A DNA stretch of 64,000 bases from NCBI GenBank assembly GCA_040755535.1, contig JBFMAV010000004.1, positions 45,833-109,832 on the forward strand, read 5' to 3'. The stretch is from Aquabacter sp040755535. GTDB lineage: Bacteria; Pseudomonadota; Alphaproteobacteria; Rhizobiales; Xanthobacteraceae. This document shows positions 20,979-29,777 of the stretch, one piece after another. The translations under genes and the position numbers were made by a program. Position 1 is the first letter of the stretch. The number at the start of each line of letters is the position of its first letter. The notes beneath the pieces were generated by a model. It had not been told where the DNA came from. It did not search any database and worked only from the letters and a program-made list of their open reading frames with translations.

Positions 20979-21920
20979 ATGAAGTCCGAAATGCAGACGA
21001 CCCTGTCGGGCCAGGTTTCCCTGAGCGGCGTTGGCGTCCATGGTGGCGTCGAGGCGACGCTGACCTTCAAGCCCGCCGCCGCCGATAGCGGCATCGTCTT
21101 CTCCCGGACTTTCGCTGACCAAGCCCCCCGCCGCATCGCGGTCTCCCGCCAGTCCGTCCAGGCCACCGACCTTGCCACCGTGCTGGGCGATCGCTCGGGC
21201 GCGGTGGTGTCCACCGTGGAGCATGCCCTGGCCGCCTTCGCGGGCCTCGGCATCGACAATGCGGAAATCGAGATCGACGGCCCCGAGGTTCCGATCCTCG
21301 ATGGCAGCGCCGCCCCGATCGTGGAGGCGGTGGACCGCGCCGGCATCACGACGCTCGGCGCCTATCGCAGATATCTGAAGGTTCTGAAGCCGGTGCGCGT
21401 CGAGAACGGCGCCTCCTTCGGCGAGCTGGTTCCCTATGATGCCGGCTTCCGCCTGGAAGTTGAGATCGACTTCGCCCATGGCTCCATCGGCCGCCAGCGT
21501 TATGCCGGCAACCTCACTCCCTCCGTGTTCCGCCGCGAACTCGCGGGCGCCCGCACCTTCGGCTTCCTGAAGGATGTGGAGCGGCTGCGCGCCGCCGGCT
21601 ATGCCCGGGGCGCCTCGCTCGACAACACGGTCTGCCTGGACGAGGCGGGCGTGATGAATGGCGAAGGCCTGCGCTTCACCGACGAATTCGTGCGCCACAA
21701 GGCCATGGACGCGGTGGGCGACCTTGCGCTCGCCGGGCTGCCGCTTCTGGCCCGCTATCGCTCCTTCCGGGGCGGCCACAAGCTGAACTATCAGGTCGTG
21801 GACGCGCTGCTGGCGGATCGCTCCGCCTTCGCGGTGGTCGAGGCTCCGGCCCGTGCGCGCCGCGAGGGCGCCGAGCTGGCGGTGGGGGCTCCGGTCCTCG
21901 CCTTCGCCCCGGAGCGGTGA
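20979..21920 (+). CDS. lpxC: UDP-3-O-acyl-N-acetylglucosamine deacetylase
   Basis: LpxC is the zinc deacetylase that commits lipid A synthesis. All catalytic residues can be placed in this 313-residue protein. E81 and H82 lie in STVEHALAAFAG, zinc ligands H240 and D244 in RHKAMDAVGDLALAG, and the general acid/base H267 in GGHKLN. These correspond to E78, H79, H238, D242 and H265 of E. coli. It begins 278 bp after ftsZ. No regulatory C-terminal extension is visible. Confidence 0.97.
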   Translation: MKSEMQTTLSGQVSLSGVGVHGGVEATLTFKPAAADSGIVFSRTFADQAPRRIAVSRQSVQATDLATVLGDRSGAVVSTVEHALAAFAGLGIDNAEIEIDGPEVPILDGSAAPIVEAVDRAGITTLGAYRRYLKVLKPVRVENGASFGELVPYDAGFRLEVEIDFAHGSIGRQRYAGNLTPSVFRRELAGARTFGFLKDVERLRAAGYARGASLDNTVCLDEAGVMNGEGLRFTDEFVRHKAMDAVGDLALAGLPLLARYRSFRGGHKLNYQVVDALLADRSAFAVVEAPARARREGAELAVGAPVLAFAPER

Positions 21921-22192
21921 GGCGGGCCCACGGCCTTCCTTTTGCCTGCCCCGCACGAACCGGTCTCGCGGCTCCGATGCCGCCCGGGCGCCCGCTTTTG
22001 CCGGCGCGGAGGAATAGGTCTTTCCTTGCGCGCGATTGGGGCCTATCTCCCTTCCTCGAAATTTGCCGTCTCTTCACACTCGCGCGCCACAATGCCGTCG
22101 GAAAGCGCCGTTAGCCGCGTTGGTGGCGGCTCTGCGCCCCGGCGAGGGTCGGGGTTCGGTCGAGGCAACGGCTCGGAGTGGATTTTCACGTG

Positions 22193-23050
22193 ATGCGCCT
22201 TTTCAAAGAAGCGGCTTCTCCGCGCGCCTCGCGCACCCGGATGGCCGGGCTGATCGGTGCGCTCCTGGTTGCGGCCAGCCTTGCCGGCTGCGCCACCGAC
22301 AAGGACGACATTCTCGCGCCCGACGAGCCCGCGGAGAAGATCTACAACGAGGGCCTGACCCTCATGAATCGCGGCGACCTGAAGGCCGCGGCGAAACGCT
22401 TCGAGGATCTCGACCGCACCCACCCCTATTCGGAATGGGCCCGCAAGGCGCTGTTGATGGACACTTATGTCTATTACCAGCTTGGCGAATATGATTCGGC
22501 CATCAGCGCCGGCAAGCGGTATCTCTCGCTCCATCCGGGCTCCAGCGATGCGGCCTATGCAAGCTATCTCGTCGCCTCGGCCTATTTCGACAATATTCCC
22601 GACGTGACGCGCGACCAGAAGGCGACGCGCCAGGCGCTGGACGCCCTCGACGACGTGATTCGCAAATATCCCGACACGGAATATGCCGTCGCCGCCAAGA
22701 AGAAGGTGGAGGTGGCGCGCGACCAGCTGGCCGGCAAGGAAATGATGGTCGGCCGCTATTATCTGGAGAACCGGAACTATACGGGCGCCATCAACCGCTT
22801 CAAGGTTGTGGTGACGCGCTACCAGACCACGCGGCAGGTGGAGGAGGCTTTGTTCCGCCTCACCGAATGCTACATGGCGCTCGGTATCATCAGCGAGGCG
22901 CAGACCGCCGCGGCCGTGCTCGGCTACAATTTTCCGGACAGCCCCTGGTACAAGGACGCCTATCGCCTCGTGCAGCAGGGCGGCGGCGAGCCGAAGGAAA
23001 ACAAGGGCTCCTGGATCAGCCAGGCGTTCAAGAAACTCGGCCTCGGCTGA
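22193..23050 (+). CDS. bamD: Outer membrane assembly lipoprotein BamD
   Basis: BamD is the essential lipoprotein of the BAM complex that inserts outer-membrane beta-barrels. From ATG 22193 the 285-residue product has a lipoprotein signal ending LAGC with lipid-modified C33, followed by TPR-type repeats. These include EKIYNEGLTLMNRGDLKAAA, DRTHPYSEWARKALLM and ALDDVIRKYPDTEYAVAAKKK. A GTG at 22178 would add five residues. It is seven bases upstream of recN, likely co-transcribed. Confidence 0.93.
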   Translation: MRLFKEAASPRASRTRMAGLIGALLVAASLAGCATDKDDILAPDEPAEKIYNEGLTLMNRGDLKAAAKRFEDLDRTHPYSEWARKALLMDTYVYYQLGEYDSAISAGKRYLSLHPGSSDAAYASYLVASAYFDNIPDVTRDQKATRQALDALDDVIRKYPDTEYAVAAKKKVEVARDQLAGKEMMVGRYYLENRNYTGAINRFKVVVTRYQTTRQVEEALFRLTECYMALGIISEAQTAAAVLGYNFPDSPWYKDAYRLVQQGGGEPKENKGSWISQAFKKLGLG

Positions 23051-23056
23051 CCGGCG

Positions 23057-24730
23057 ATGCTCTCCTCGCTCTCGATCCGGGACATCGTTCTGATCGAGAA
23101 GCTGGATCTCGTGCTGAATGAGGGCCTCACGGTCCTCACGGGCGAGACCGGCGCGGGAAAGTCGATCCTTCTGGATGCCCTCTCCCTCGCCCTCGGCGGG
23201 CGGGGCGACGGCAGCCTCGTGCGCCATGGCGAAGCCAAGGGCCAGGTGACCGCAGTCTTCGATCTGCCGATCGATCATCCTGCCCGCGCCCTCCTGGCCG
23301 AGGCGGACATCGCCGACGAGGGCGATCTCATCATCCGCCGGACGCAGATGTCGGACGGGCGCACCCGCGCCAGCGTCAACGAGCAGCCCGTCAGCCTCCA
23401 GACCCTGCGGGCGCTCGCCGCGCGTCTGGTGGAGATTCACGGCCAGCATGATGACCGCGCCCTGATCAACCCGGCCTCGCATCGCGCCCTGCTGGACGCG
23501 TTCGGGGGTCTCTCCGCGCAGGCGGAGGCCCTGACCGGCCTGTGGCGGGCGTGGCGCGCGGCGGTGGAGCAGGCGGATGCGGAGCGCGCGCGCCTCGAGG
23601 CCGCGGCCAAGGATGCCGACTATCTGCGCCATGCGGCAGCCGAACTGGAGGCGCTGGGCGCCGAATTGGGAGAGGAGGCGCGGCTCGCCGAGCGCCGCTC
23701 CACCATGATGCGCTCGGAAAAGATCGCCGCCGATCTCTCCGAGGCCATGGATGCGGTCGGCGGCGGGGGCTCCCCGGTGCCGACGCTCGCGGCCGCCGTG
23801 CGGCGCCTGGAGCGCCGCGCGGGCGAGGCGCAGGATCTGGTCAGGCCGGCCGTCGAGGCCATCGACCAGGCGCTGGACGCGCTGGAGACCGCGCGCACCC
23901 ATCTGGAGGCCGCGCTGCGGGAGGCCGATTTCGACCCCCGCGAACTGGAGCGCATCGAAGAGCGGCTGTTCGCCCTGCGCGCGGCAGCGCGCAAATATGG
24001 CGTGGCCACGGACGACCTGCCGGCGCGCGCCGCGCGCTTTTCCGCCGATCTCGTCGCCCTCGACCGTGGGGCGAGCCGGCTCAAGGATCTGGACCAGGCC
24101 GCCCGCGCGGCGGAAGCCGCCTATCGGGCGGCGGCGGAGCGCCTGACCGCCGCCCGCACCGCCGCCGCCGACACGCTCATGTCCGCCGTCAACGCGGAGC
24201 TTCCCCCCTTGAAGCTGGAGCGGGCGGTGTTCTCGGTCGCGCTGACCAGCGACCCTGCCGCCGCCGGCCCCGAAGGACAGGACCGGGTCGAATTCTGGGT
24301 GCAGACCAATCCGGGCACGCGCCCCGGCCCCATGATGAAGGTGGCCTCGGGCGGCGAGCTGTCACGCTTCCTGCTGGCACTGAAAGTGGTCTTGGCGGAT
24401 CGCGGGTCCGCGCCCACGCTGATCTTCGATGAGATCGACACCGGGGTCGGCGGGGCCGTGGCGGACGCCATCGGCGCGCGGCTCACCCGGCTGGCCGAGC
24501 GGGTCCAGGTTCTCTCGGTGACCCACGCGCCCCAGGTGGCGGCGCGGGCGCGCCACCATCTGCTCATCTCCAAGGCAAGCGCGGCCGGTGCGGCGAAAGA
24601 CGCGCCCGTGACCACCCGCGTCGCGCCGCTGGACCCGACGCACCGCAAGGAAGAGATCGCGCGCATGCTCGCGGGGGCAACCGTCACCGCCGAAGCGCGC
24701 GCGGCGGCGGAGCGCCTGCTGGGCGCCTGA
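23057..24730 (+). CDS. recN: DNA repair protein RecN
   Basis: RecN is an SMC-like ATPase acting early in double-strand break repair. The 557-residue protein has an N-terminal Walker A (GETGAGKS at 29-36), IHGQHDDRALINPASHRALLDAF, a central Ala/Arg/Glu-rich coiled coil, and the C-terminal signature SGGELSRFLLALK with Walker B LIFDEIDTGVGG. Family members are about 550-560 residues, so it is complete. It converges on a DUF4260 gene with only seven bases between the stops. The ligA gene often found after recN in relatives is absent here. Confidence 0.96.
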   Translation: MLSSLSIRDIVLIEKLDLVLNEGLTVLTGETGAGKSILLDALSLALGGRGDGSLVRHGEAKGQVTAVFDLPIDHPARALLAEADIADEGDLIIRRTQMSDGRTRASVNEQPVSLQTLRALAARLVEIHGQHDDRALINPASHRALLDAFGGLSAQAEALTGLWRAWRAAVEQADAERARLEAAAKDADYLRHAAAELEALGAELGEEARLAERRSTMMRSEKIAADLSEAMDAVGGGGSPVPTLAAAVRRLERRAGEAQDLVRPAVEAIDQALDALETARTHLEAALREADFDPRELERIEERLFALRAAARKYGVATDDLPARAARFSADLVALDRGASRLKDLDQAARAAEAAYRAAAERLTAARTAAADTLMSAVNAELPPLKLERAVFSVALTSDPAAAGPEGQDRVEFWVQTNPGTRPGPMMKVASGGELSRFLLALKVVLADRGSAPTLIFDEIDTGVGGAVADAIGARLTRLAERVQVLSVTHAPQVAARARHHLLISKASAAGAAKDAPVTTRVAPLDPTHRKEEIARMLAGATVTAEARAAAERLLGA

Positions 24731-24737
24731 GGAAGGC

Positions 24738-25172
24738 TTAAGTGCGGCTGCCGCCGGCGCCGCGCGCTTTGCCCGGCATGAGCAGGCCGAGATGGGTCTG
24801 CCGGAAGGCGCCGGGATATTTCAATCCATAGCCGAGCGCCCGGTCCAGGCCGATATGGGCGATCCAGATCACCGCGACAGCCATGATCCCCTGGGACTCC
24901 AACGCCAGCCCCGCAAGACCGAGCAGGACCGGGACGAGGGTGGTGTGGGCGGCATTGTAAGCGAGCGCGCCCACGCGCGGCCCGGCCAGATAGCCAAGCA
25001 TGGACAGGTCCGGCGCCAGCAGAAGGATCGCGAACAGCCACCAGGACGGGCTGCCGGGCAGCGCCGCGAGATGGTGATAGGCGGCCAGCATGGCGACGAA
25101 CAGCGCCGCGCCTTCCGCGCGCAACAGCCACAGGGGCGCGCCGCGCACGGCGCCCGTCAGGTCTTCGGACAT
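24738..25172 (-). CDS. DUF4260 family membrane protein
   Basis: This small inner-membrane protein of 144 residues has about four hydrophobic helices. Conserved DUF4260 features include LLRAEGAALFVAMLAAYHHL, LLAPDLSMLGYLAGPRVGALAYN and WIAHIGLDRALGYGLKYP, followed by TDLG-like FRQTHLGLL. Its function is unknown. I start at MSEDL, where GGAG lies upstream; a longer frame adds ten residues. It is convergent with recN. Confidence 0.85.
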   Translation of the reverse strand: MSEDLTGAVRGAPLWLLRAEGAALFVAMLAAYHHLAALPGSPSWWLFAILLLAPDLSMLGYLAGPRVGALAYNAAHTTLVPVLLGLAGLALESQGIMAVAVIWIAHIGLDRALGYGLKYPGAFRQTHLGLLMPGKARGAGGSRT

Positions 25173-25248
25173 CGGTTCCACTCCGGCCCCACCATTGCGC
25201 AAGCGTGGCTGTTCCTCGGCGCCAAATGCGGCCGGGGCAAGACCGGCC

Positions 25249-25953
25249 TCACACGCTGCGCATCAGGCCGCCATCCACCTTGATGTTCTGGCCGGTGATG
25301 TAGGTGCCGCCCTCGGAGGCGAGGAAGGCGATGGTGGCGGCGATCTCTTCCGAAGTGCCATAGCGCCCCAGCGGCACGCCGGCGCGGCGCTCCTCGGTGG
25401 CGGGCAGGCTGTCGATCCAGCCCGGCAGCACATTGTTCATGCGCACATTCTGCGGGCCATATTGGTCCGCAAACAGCTTGGCATAGGCGGCGAGCCCCGC
25501 GCGGAAGACCGCCGAGGTGGGGAACATGGCGGCCGGCTCGAAGGCCCAGGCGGACGAGATGTTGATGATGCTCCCGCCCTTCTGCGCGGCCATGATGGGC
25601 GCCACCAGCCGCGTCGCCCGCACGACGTTCAGGAGGTAGACGTCGAGGCCGGTGTGCCACTGCTCATCGGTGATCTCCACGACGGGCGCGCGAGGCCCGT
25701 GGCCCGCGCTGTTCACCAGCACATCGATGCGCCCCGCCTGGTCCATGACCAGGGACACAAGGCGGGCGATGTCCTCCGGATTCTGGTTGGAGCCGGTCAC
25801 ACCCCAGCCGCCCAGTTCCGCCGCCAGGGCCTCGCCTTTGCCGGAGGAGGAGAGGATCGCCACCTTGAACCCGTCGGCCGCCAGCCGCCGGGCCGCCGCC
25901 GCCCCCATGCCGCTGCCGCCGGCCGTGACGATGGCCACCTTGTCCGCATTCAT
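25249..25953 (-). CDS. SDR-family protein with altered catalytic triad
   Basis: This 234-residue Rossmann protein follows the short-chain dehydrogenase pattern: TAGGSGMG at 10-17 for NAD(P), NSAG at 81-84, and Ser134 in NISSAW. Thirteen residues after Ser134, where the catalytic Tyr should be, there is Ser147. The Lys four residues later is Arg151 (TSAVFRAGLAAYAKLF). The rest of the fold is intact, including the C-terminal ITGQNIKVDGG. It may use another chemistry, bind a ligand without turnover, or belong to a divergent subfamily with this feature. I start at MNADKVAIV, preceded by GGGGG, and not at the upstream ATG at 26064. Confidence 0.85.
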   Translation of the reverse strand: MNADKVAIVTAGGSGMGAAAARRLAADGFKVAILSSSGKGEALAAELGGWGVTGSNQNPEDIARLVSLVMDQAGRIDVLVNSAGHGPRAPVVEITDEQWHTGLDVYLLNVVRATRLVAPIMAAQKGGSIINISSAWAFEPAAMFPTSAVFRAGLAAYAKLFADQYGPQNVRMNNVLPGWIDSLPATEERRAGVPLGRYGTSEEIAATIAFLASEGGTYITGQNIKVDGGLMRSV

Positions 25954-26085
25954 CTGGCGTCCCCCTGCTGGTGTGCCTGCCGCATTCCCCCGACGACGAT
26001 GATCGTCTCCGAGGGGGGCATTGGCCGATGCGCCATGAATGACTGATTCCCCGGCCCGGGTCATTCGACCCCGTGGCGCCGGCCT

Positions 26086-26514
26086 TCAGTCCAGGTCGGG
26101 CTTGCCGCGCCGCAGGGTCTTGACCGAACCGCGCCGCTCCTTGGCCGCGAGCCGCCGTTCCTTGGAGGCGAGGGTGGGGCGGGTCTTGCGCCGGACGGGC
26201 GGCACATAGGCGGCCTCGCGAATCAACTCCACCAGGCGGCCGATGGCATCCTCGCGGTTTCGGTCCTGGCTGCGGAAGGTCTGGGCATGAATGACGATGA
26301 CGCCGTCCTGCGTCATGCGGCTGCCGGCGACGCGCCCAAGGCGCATCTTCACGCCATCCGGCAGGTTGGGCGAGTTCCAGGCGTCGAAGCGCATCTGCAC
26401 CGCGCTCGACACCTTGTTCACATTCTGCCCGCCGGGGCCGGAGGCGCGCACGAAGGAGAAGGACAATTCCTCCTCCGCGATTGCGAGGCGCGGCGTGATC
26501 TCGATCCAGGCCAT
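26086..26514 (-). CDS. arfB: Alternative ribosome rescue factor ArfB (peptidyl-tRNA hydrolase)
   Basis: ArfB hydrolyses peptidyl-tRNA on ribosomes stalled without a stop codon. The 142-residue protein has the release-factor GGQ at 28-30 in ASGPGGQNVNKVSSAVQ, and a basic C-terminal tail (RRKTRPTLASKERRLAAKERR) that enters the empty mRNA channel. The length matches E. coli YaeJ/ArfB (about 140). It lacks the codon-recognition domain of RF1/RF2. It lies 48 bp downstream of olsB on the same strand. Confidence 0.95.
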   Translation of the reverse strand: MAWIEITPRLAIAEEELSFSFVRASGPGGQNVNKVSSAVQMRFDAWNSPNLPDGVKMRLGRVAGSRMTQDGVIVIHAQTFRSQDRNREDAIGRLVELIREAAYVPPVRRKTRPTLASKERRLAAKERRGSVKTLRRGKPDLD

Positions 26515-26562
26515 GCCTCTTCCATGCCGCAGGCGGCGCGCCTGTTCAACCGCGCATGGCCC

Positions 26563-27744
26563 TTAGATGGCGTGGCGATTGGCGCTTGGGCCGAAATGCT
26601 CCACATAGCGCGGCGAAATGGCGGCGCGGGGCAGCACGATGAGCACATCAGTCGTGCCGAACTGGTGATCGACCACCGCGCCGTTGCCCACATAGCCGCC
26701 AAGGCGCAGATAGCCTTTCACCAGGGGCGGAAGGGAATGCATGGCGGACTTCAGGTCCACCTTCTCCTTGGGCAGCAGGTTCATGTCCGTATAGCGGGCA
26801 GGCAGGGCGCTGGCGCTCCACTCTTCCGGCGCGCGGGCATGGTGGTGCAGGAAGGAGAGCGGCAAGGCGAGCGCGGCAGGGTCGGTGCCGTCCAGGCTCG
26901 CGCAGCCGAACATGACGTCGATATTGTTGCGCAGGACATAGGTCCACACGCCGTGCCAGAGCAATTCCACCGTCCGCTTGTTGCGGTAGGGCTTCAGGAC
27001 GCAGGAGCGGCCCAGCTCCAGGAACTTGAGGCCGGGATGGGCGTCCACGATGCGGTTCACGTCGAACTCGCCCTGGGTGTAGAAGCCGCCATGCTTGCGC
27101 GCCACATCCTGGCGCAGGAGGCGATAGGTGCCCACCACCTTGGGCTTGCGGCGGCCGAGCACCATCTTGCCGGCATCGTAATCGAGCACCAGGATGTGGT
27201 CGCAAATGGTGTCAAAGGCGTCCACGTCGCGCCGCGCCAGCCGGGCGGCGGCGTCGGGAATGGCGGACTTCTCTTCGTAAAAGACCTTGTAGCGCAGCCG
27301 CTGCGCCTTGCGCACGTCGCGCGCCGTGCGGGCGAGGCGCACCTCCATATTGCCGAGGCGGCCGAGCACCACGGGCTCGTCGGAGCGAACGGCGGCGCGA
27401 TGGCGGATGCCGGAATAGGCGCGCAGGTCCGAGACGAGCTTTTGCGGGCCGTTCAGCACGGCACCCTCGCCGACCGGCAGCGGGCCGAACCCGAAGGTGG
27501 CGGCAAGTTTCGCAGGCGTCATCTTGGACGCCCCGGCAGGGTCGCTTTTGCCAGCGCCAGGGCCAGCTTCTCCCAAGGAACCAGCTTCTCCCAAGGAAGC
27601 GGCCGAAAGCTTTCCGGGCGAAAATTTCGATCCGGGGAAGCGGGCGAGGCTTTCTTTCGCGACGTCGATGCCGCGCCCGAACAAGGCGGGAAAGTCCAGC
27701 CCCGCGGGCGGACGGCCTGAACCCGGCAATTCGTCGCGCTTCAT
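26563..27744 (-). CDS. olsB: L-ornithine N-alpha-acyltransferase (OlsB-like)
   Basis: OlsB transfers a 3-hydroxyacyl group from acyl-ACP to ornithine, the first step in ornithine-lipid synthesis. The GNAT-like core (from about residue 125) shows EVRLARTARDVRKAQRLRYKVFYEE, DTICDHILVLD, VVGTYRLLRQD, the diagnostic FLELGRSCVLKPYRNKRTVELLWHG, and LPLSFLHHHARA. The partner acyltransferase olsA is not in the window. ATG 27744 has a strong AAGGAGGGG. The 393-residue protein is about 100 residues longer than typical OlsB because of a Pro/Gly/Ala-rich N terminus containing a perfect 18-bp tandem duplication. Confidence 0.85.
   Translation of the reverse strand: MKRDELPGSGRPPAGLDFPALFGRGIDVAKESLARFPGSKFSPGKLSAASLGEAGSLGEAGPGAGKSDPAGASKMTPAKLAATFGFGPLPVGEGAVLNGPQKLVSDLRAYSGIRHRAAVRSDEPVVLGRLGNMEVRLARTARDVRKAQRLRYKVFYEEKSAIPDAAARLARRDVDAFDTICDHILVLDYDAGKMVLGRRKPKVVGTYRLLRQDVARKHGGFYTQGEFDVNRIVDAHPGLKFLELGRSCVLKPYRNKRTVELLWHGVWTYVLRNNIDVMFGCASLDGTDPAALALPLSFLHHHARAPEEWSASALPARYTDMNLLPKEKVDLKSAMHSLPPLVKGYLRLGGYVGNGAVVDHQFGTTDVLIVLPRAAISPRYVEHFGPSANRHAI
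27563..27598. repeat. Tandem 18-bp duplication inside olsB
   Basis: CCAGCTTCTCCCAAGGAA occurs twice head to tail (27563-27580 and 27581-27598) with no mismatch. It is in frame and encodes a doubled SLGEAG in the non-conserved N-terminal extension of OlsB. Confidence 0.9.
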
Positions 27745-28109
27745 TGCAACGACCCCCTCCTTGGGCCGTCGCTGGCGGTGCGGCCTTGTCGCCGGTTCCG
27801 CCATGACGAGCTCACCCGCGCCCCGCGAGGCCAATGCCCCGCCACGTCGCGTGACGGACACCTTCAACATAGGTTTCATACGCTGGTGTGACAATGGCGA
27901 AATCCTGTTGCCGCGACAGGATCGCCCGGAACGGTTCGGTTGTCGGTTCCGCGGCCCGTTGCGGTGCGGCTCCGCTTAAGGGCGAATTCACGCTTTCATG
28001 CGAAGGGGTTGAGAAAGGGCGTGCGCGTCCGCCGGCTTGCGGCCGTGTGCCCGTTCGTTGGGATCCGCGCCGTCGCCCAAGCCCGGGCACGGCGGAGAAG
28101 GGGGAAGTG
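27745..28109. other. Divergent intergenic region, olsB and exported protein
   Basis: This 365-bp region separates two divergent genes. Frames crossing it (one runs on from the 28110 gene, one from olsB) have no conserved content and the usual GC-rich shadow composition. The strong AAGGAGGGG ribosome site of olsB (minus) and GGGGAAG before 28110 mark its two ends. I see no RNA gene or clear operator. Confidence 0.5.
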
Positions 28110-28736
28110 ATGGCTCGTTTGTTGTCTCGTGCCTGCGCCTTGCGCAGCCTGTTCGCCGCCGCCGCCGTGGCGACCTGTTTCGCCGGCTCCATGCCGGCCT
28201 CTGCCCAGCCGCGCCCCATGCCGGACGCGGTCAATACCATCGACATTCCCAATGTGGGGCCGATGCAGGTGTTCACCTATAAGGCGCAGTTTGTCTCCGC
28301 CGATCCCGCCACGCGCCGGGTTGTGCTGGAAGGGAGCAACGGCAAGAGGTGGTCTGTGCTCGTGCCCGCCATGATGGGCAATGTCATGGACCTCGCCAAC
28401 AGCCGCAGCCTGCTGATCCGCGTGCTGCCGGGCGTCGTCACCTATCTCGGCAAGGCGCACCAGGGCACGCCCGGCAAGCTCATGGCGGAGGTGGCGCTGG
28501 ATGCCGGCCTGCCGGGCTGGCCGCAGGATTTCGGCTTCCGCGAAGTGACGCTTACCTCGATCCTGGTGGACATCAACAAGACGGCGGGCACGATCAGCTT
28601 CGAGGGGCTGGACGGCTATGTGCGCACTCTCAAGGCGGCGAACCCGCAGGTCCTGGCCGACCTCCAGAAGGTGGAACTCGGGGATCTGTGCGAGATCCGC
28701 TATTACGAAGGTCTGACCATCAATACGGTCAACTGA
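28110..28736 (+). CDS. Exported protein with an internal duplication, function unknown
   Basis: I do not recognise this 208-residue protein. It has a Sec-type signal peptide (basic start, LFAAAAVATCFAGSMPASA, probable cleavage near 32). The mature part seems to hold two similar beta-rich units. Residues 58-115 contain ADPATRRVVLEGSNGKRWSVL, and residues 148-203 contain INKTAGTISFEGLDGYVRTL followed by LADLQKVELGDLCEIRYYEG. Both run strand-EG-x-GK/DG-strand, then a helix, then a strand ending at a Leu/Tyr-rich edge. I start at ATG 28110 because of GGGGAAG and the signal peptide. It converges on the TPR gene at 28759. Confidence 0.75.
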   Translation: MARLLSRACALRSLFAAAAVATCFAGSMPASAQPRPMPDAVNTIDIPNVGPMQVFTYKAQFVSADPATRRVVLEGSNGKRWSVLVPAMMGNVMDLANSRSLLIRVLPGVVTYLGKAHQGTPGKLMAEVALDAGLPGWPQDFGFREVTLTSILVDINKTAGTISFEGLDGYVRTLKAANPQVLADLQKVELGDLCEIRYYEGLTINTVN

Positions 28737-28758
28737 GCGCGGGGCGGGAGGGCGCGGA

Positions 28759-29415
28759 TCAGATTTCGCGCCCCTCCACCTCGATCTTCAATTCGTCCAC
28801 GATCTCCTGCGCCTCTTCCAGGTGCGGATTGACCGCGAGCGCGCGGCGGGCAGCCTTGAGCGCGTTCGCGTCGTCGCCCACTTCGCGCATGATCAGCGCC
28901 AGCCCGAGCAGGGCCGTGTAATGGCGCGGCTCGCGGGTCAGCACCTCGCCGATATCCGCCAGCGCCCCGTCGAAATCATCCTGCGCATATTTCACCGACG
29001 CGCGGCGGGCGAGCAAAGCGAGATTGTCCGGCACAATCGAAATCGCGATGTTCAGCAGTTCCAGGGACAGGTCGTATTCCTTCGCCTGGGCAGCGACTTC
29101 GGCGCGCGCCATCAGAAGGTCGGCGCTGGGGCTTCCGGTCTGGGCAAAGAGCGCATCGAGCCGCGTTCCGAGCGCCTTGGCGCTCTGCTCGTCGGGCGCC
29201 AGCCGCAGGGCCTCGAACATGGCCTCCAACTGGGCGCGGCGGTCCTTCGGCGCCTTGCGGGCTGTCGCATCTGCGGAGGGCGGGGTCTGAGCCTGCGGAC
29301 GGGCGGAGGGCGCTTGCGCGCGCGCGTCGTCGATCACGAGCCCAGGGGCGCAGAGAAGCACCCCGGCGATCAGCAGGCGGACACGGGTCGAGGGAAGAAA
29401 CAGACGCACCGGCAT
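28759..29415 (-). CDS. Exported TPR-repeat protein
   Basis: This 218-residue protein has an N-terminal signal peptide (VRLLIAGVLLCAPGLVIDDARA, cleavage near 33), a Pro/Ala/Gln linker, and about four TPR-like helical pairs. Examples are DLSLELLNIAISIVPDNLALLARRASVKYAQ, FDGALADIGEVLTREPRHYTALLGLALIM and DANALKAARRALAVNPHLEEAQE. TPR arrays mediate protein contacts, so this is probably a periplasmic scaffold. No enzymatic motif is present. It lies about 100 bp downstream of rpmJ on the same strand. Confidence 0.85.
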   Translation of the reverse strand: MPVRLFLPSTRVRLLIAGVLLCAPGLVIDDARAQAPSARPQAQTPPSADATARKAPKDRRAQLEAMFEALRLAPDEQSAKALGTRLDALFAQTGSPSADLLMARAEVAAQAKEYDLSLELLNIAISIVPDNLALLARRASVKYAQDDFDGALADIGEVLTREPRHYTALLGLALIMREVGDDANALKAARRALAVNPHLEEAQEIVDELKIEVEGREI

Positions 29416-29514
29416 GAACCGAATGTCGGCCTGCAGGCCGGTGTCGTCAAGCCGCTGCGGGCGGCGCAGGGCGCCGGCCCGATCACGAGGTGGAGAACCC
29501 GAGCGGGTCTCGCC

Positions 29515-29640
29515 TCAGCCCTGGCGGGCCTTGTAGCGCTTCTGGGTCTTGTTGATGATGTAGACGCGGCCCTTGCGGCGCACCAGGCGGTTGTCGCGGT
29601 GACGTCCGAGCAGCGACTTCAGGGAATTGCGGATCTTCAT
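29515..29640 (-). CDS. rpmJ: 50S ribosomal protein bL36
   Basis: The 41-residue product starts MKIRNSLKSLLGRHRDNRLV, continues RRKGRVYIINKTQKRYKARQG, and stops with TGA. This is the alphaproteobacterial bL36 pattern. It lacks the three Cys and one His that bind zinc in the C+ form, so it is a zinc-independent paralogue. The small size and the Lys/Arg content fit the family exactly. It stands alone between the TPR gene and the DsbA-like gene. Confidence 0.95.
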   Translation of the reverse strand: MKIRNSLKSLLGRHRDNRLVRRKGRVYIINKTQKRYKARQG

Positions 29641-29777
29641 GACACTAGCCTTCGGCCGACCGCGGCGCGCGGACCGCGCGGCTCGTCGACACCTATTTGT
29701 TGGATCGAGCGCGCTTGATATTGGCCTGCGGCGCCGATGTCAACGCCGCAGACCCGCGAAGACGCGCGAGCGGTGCC

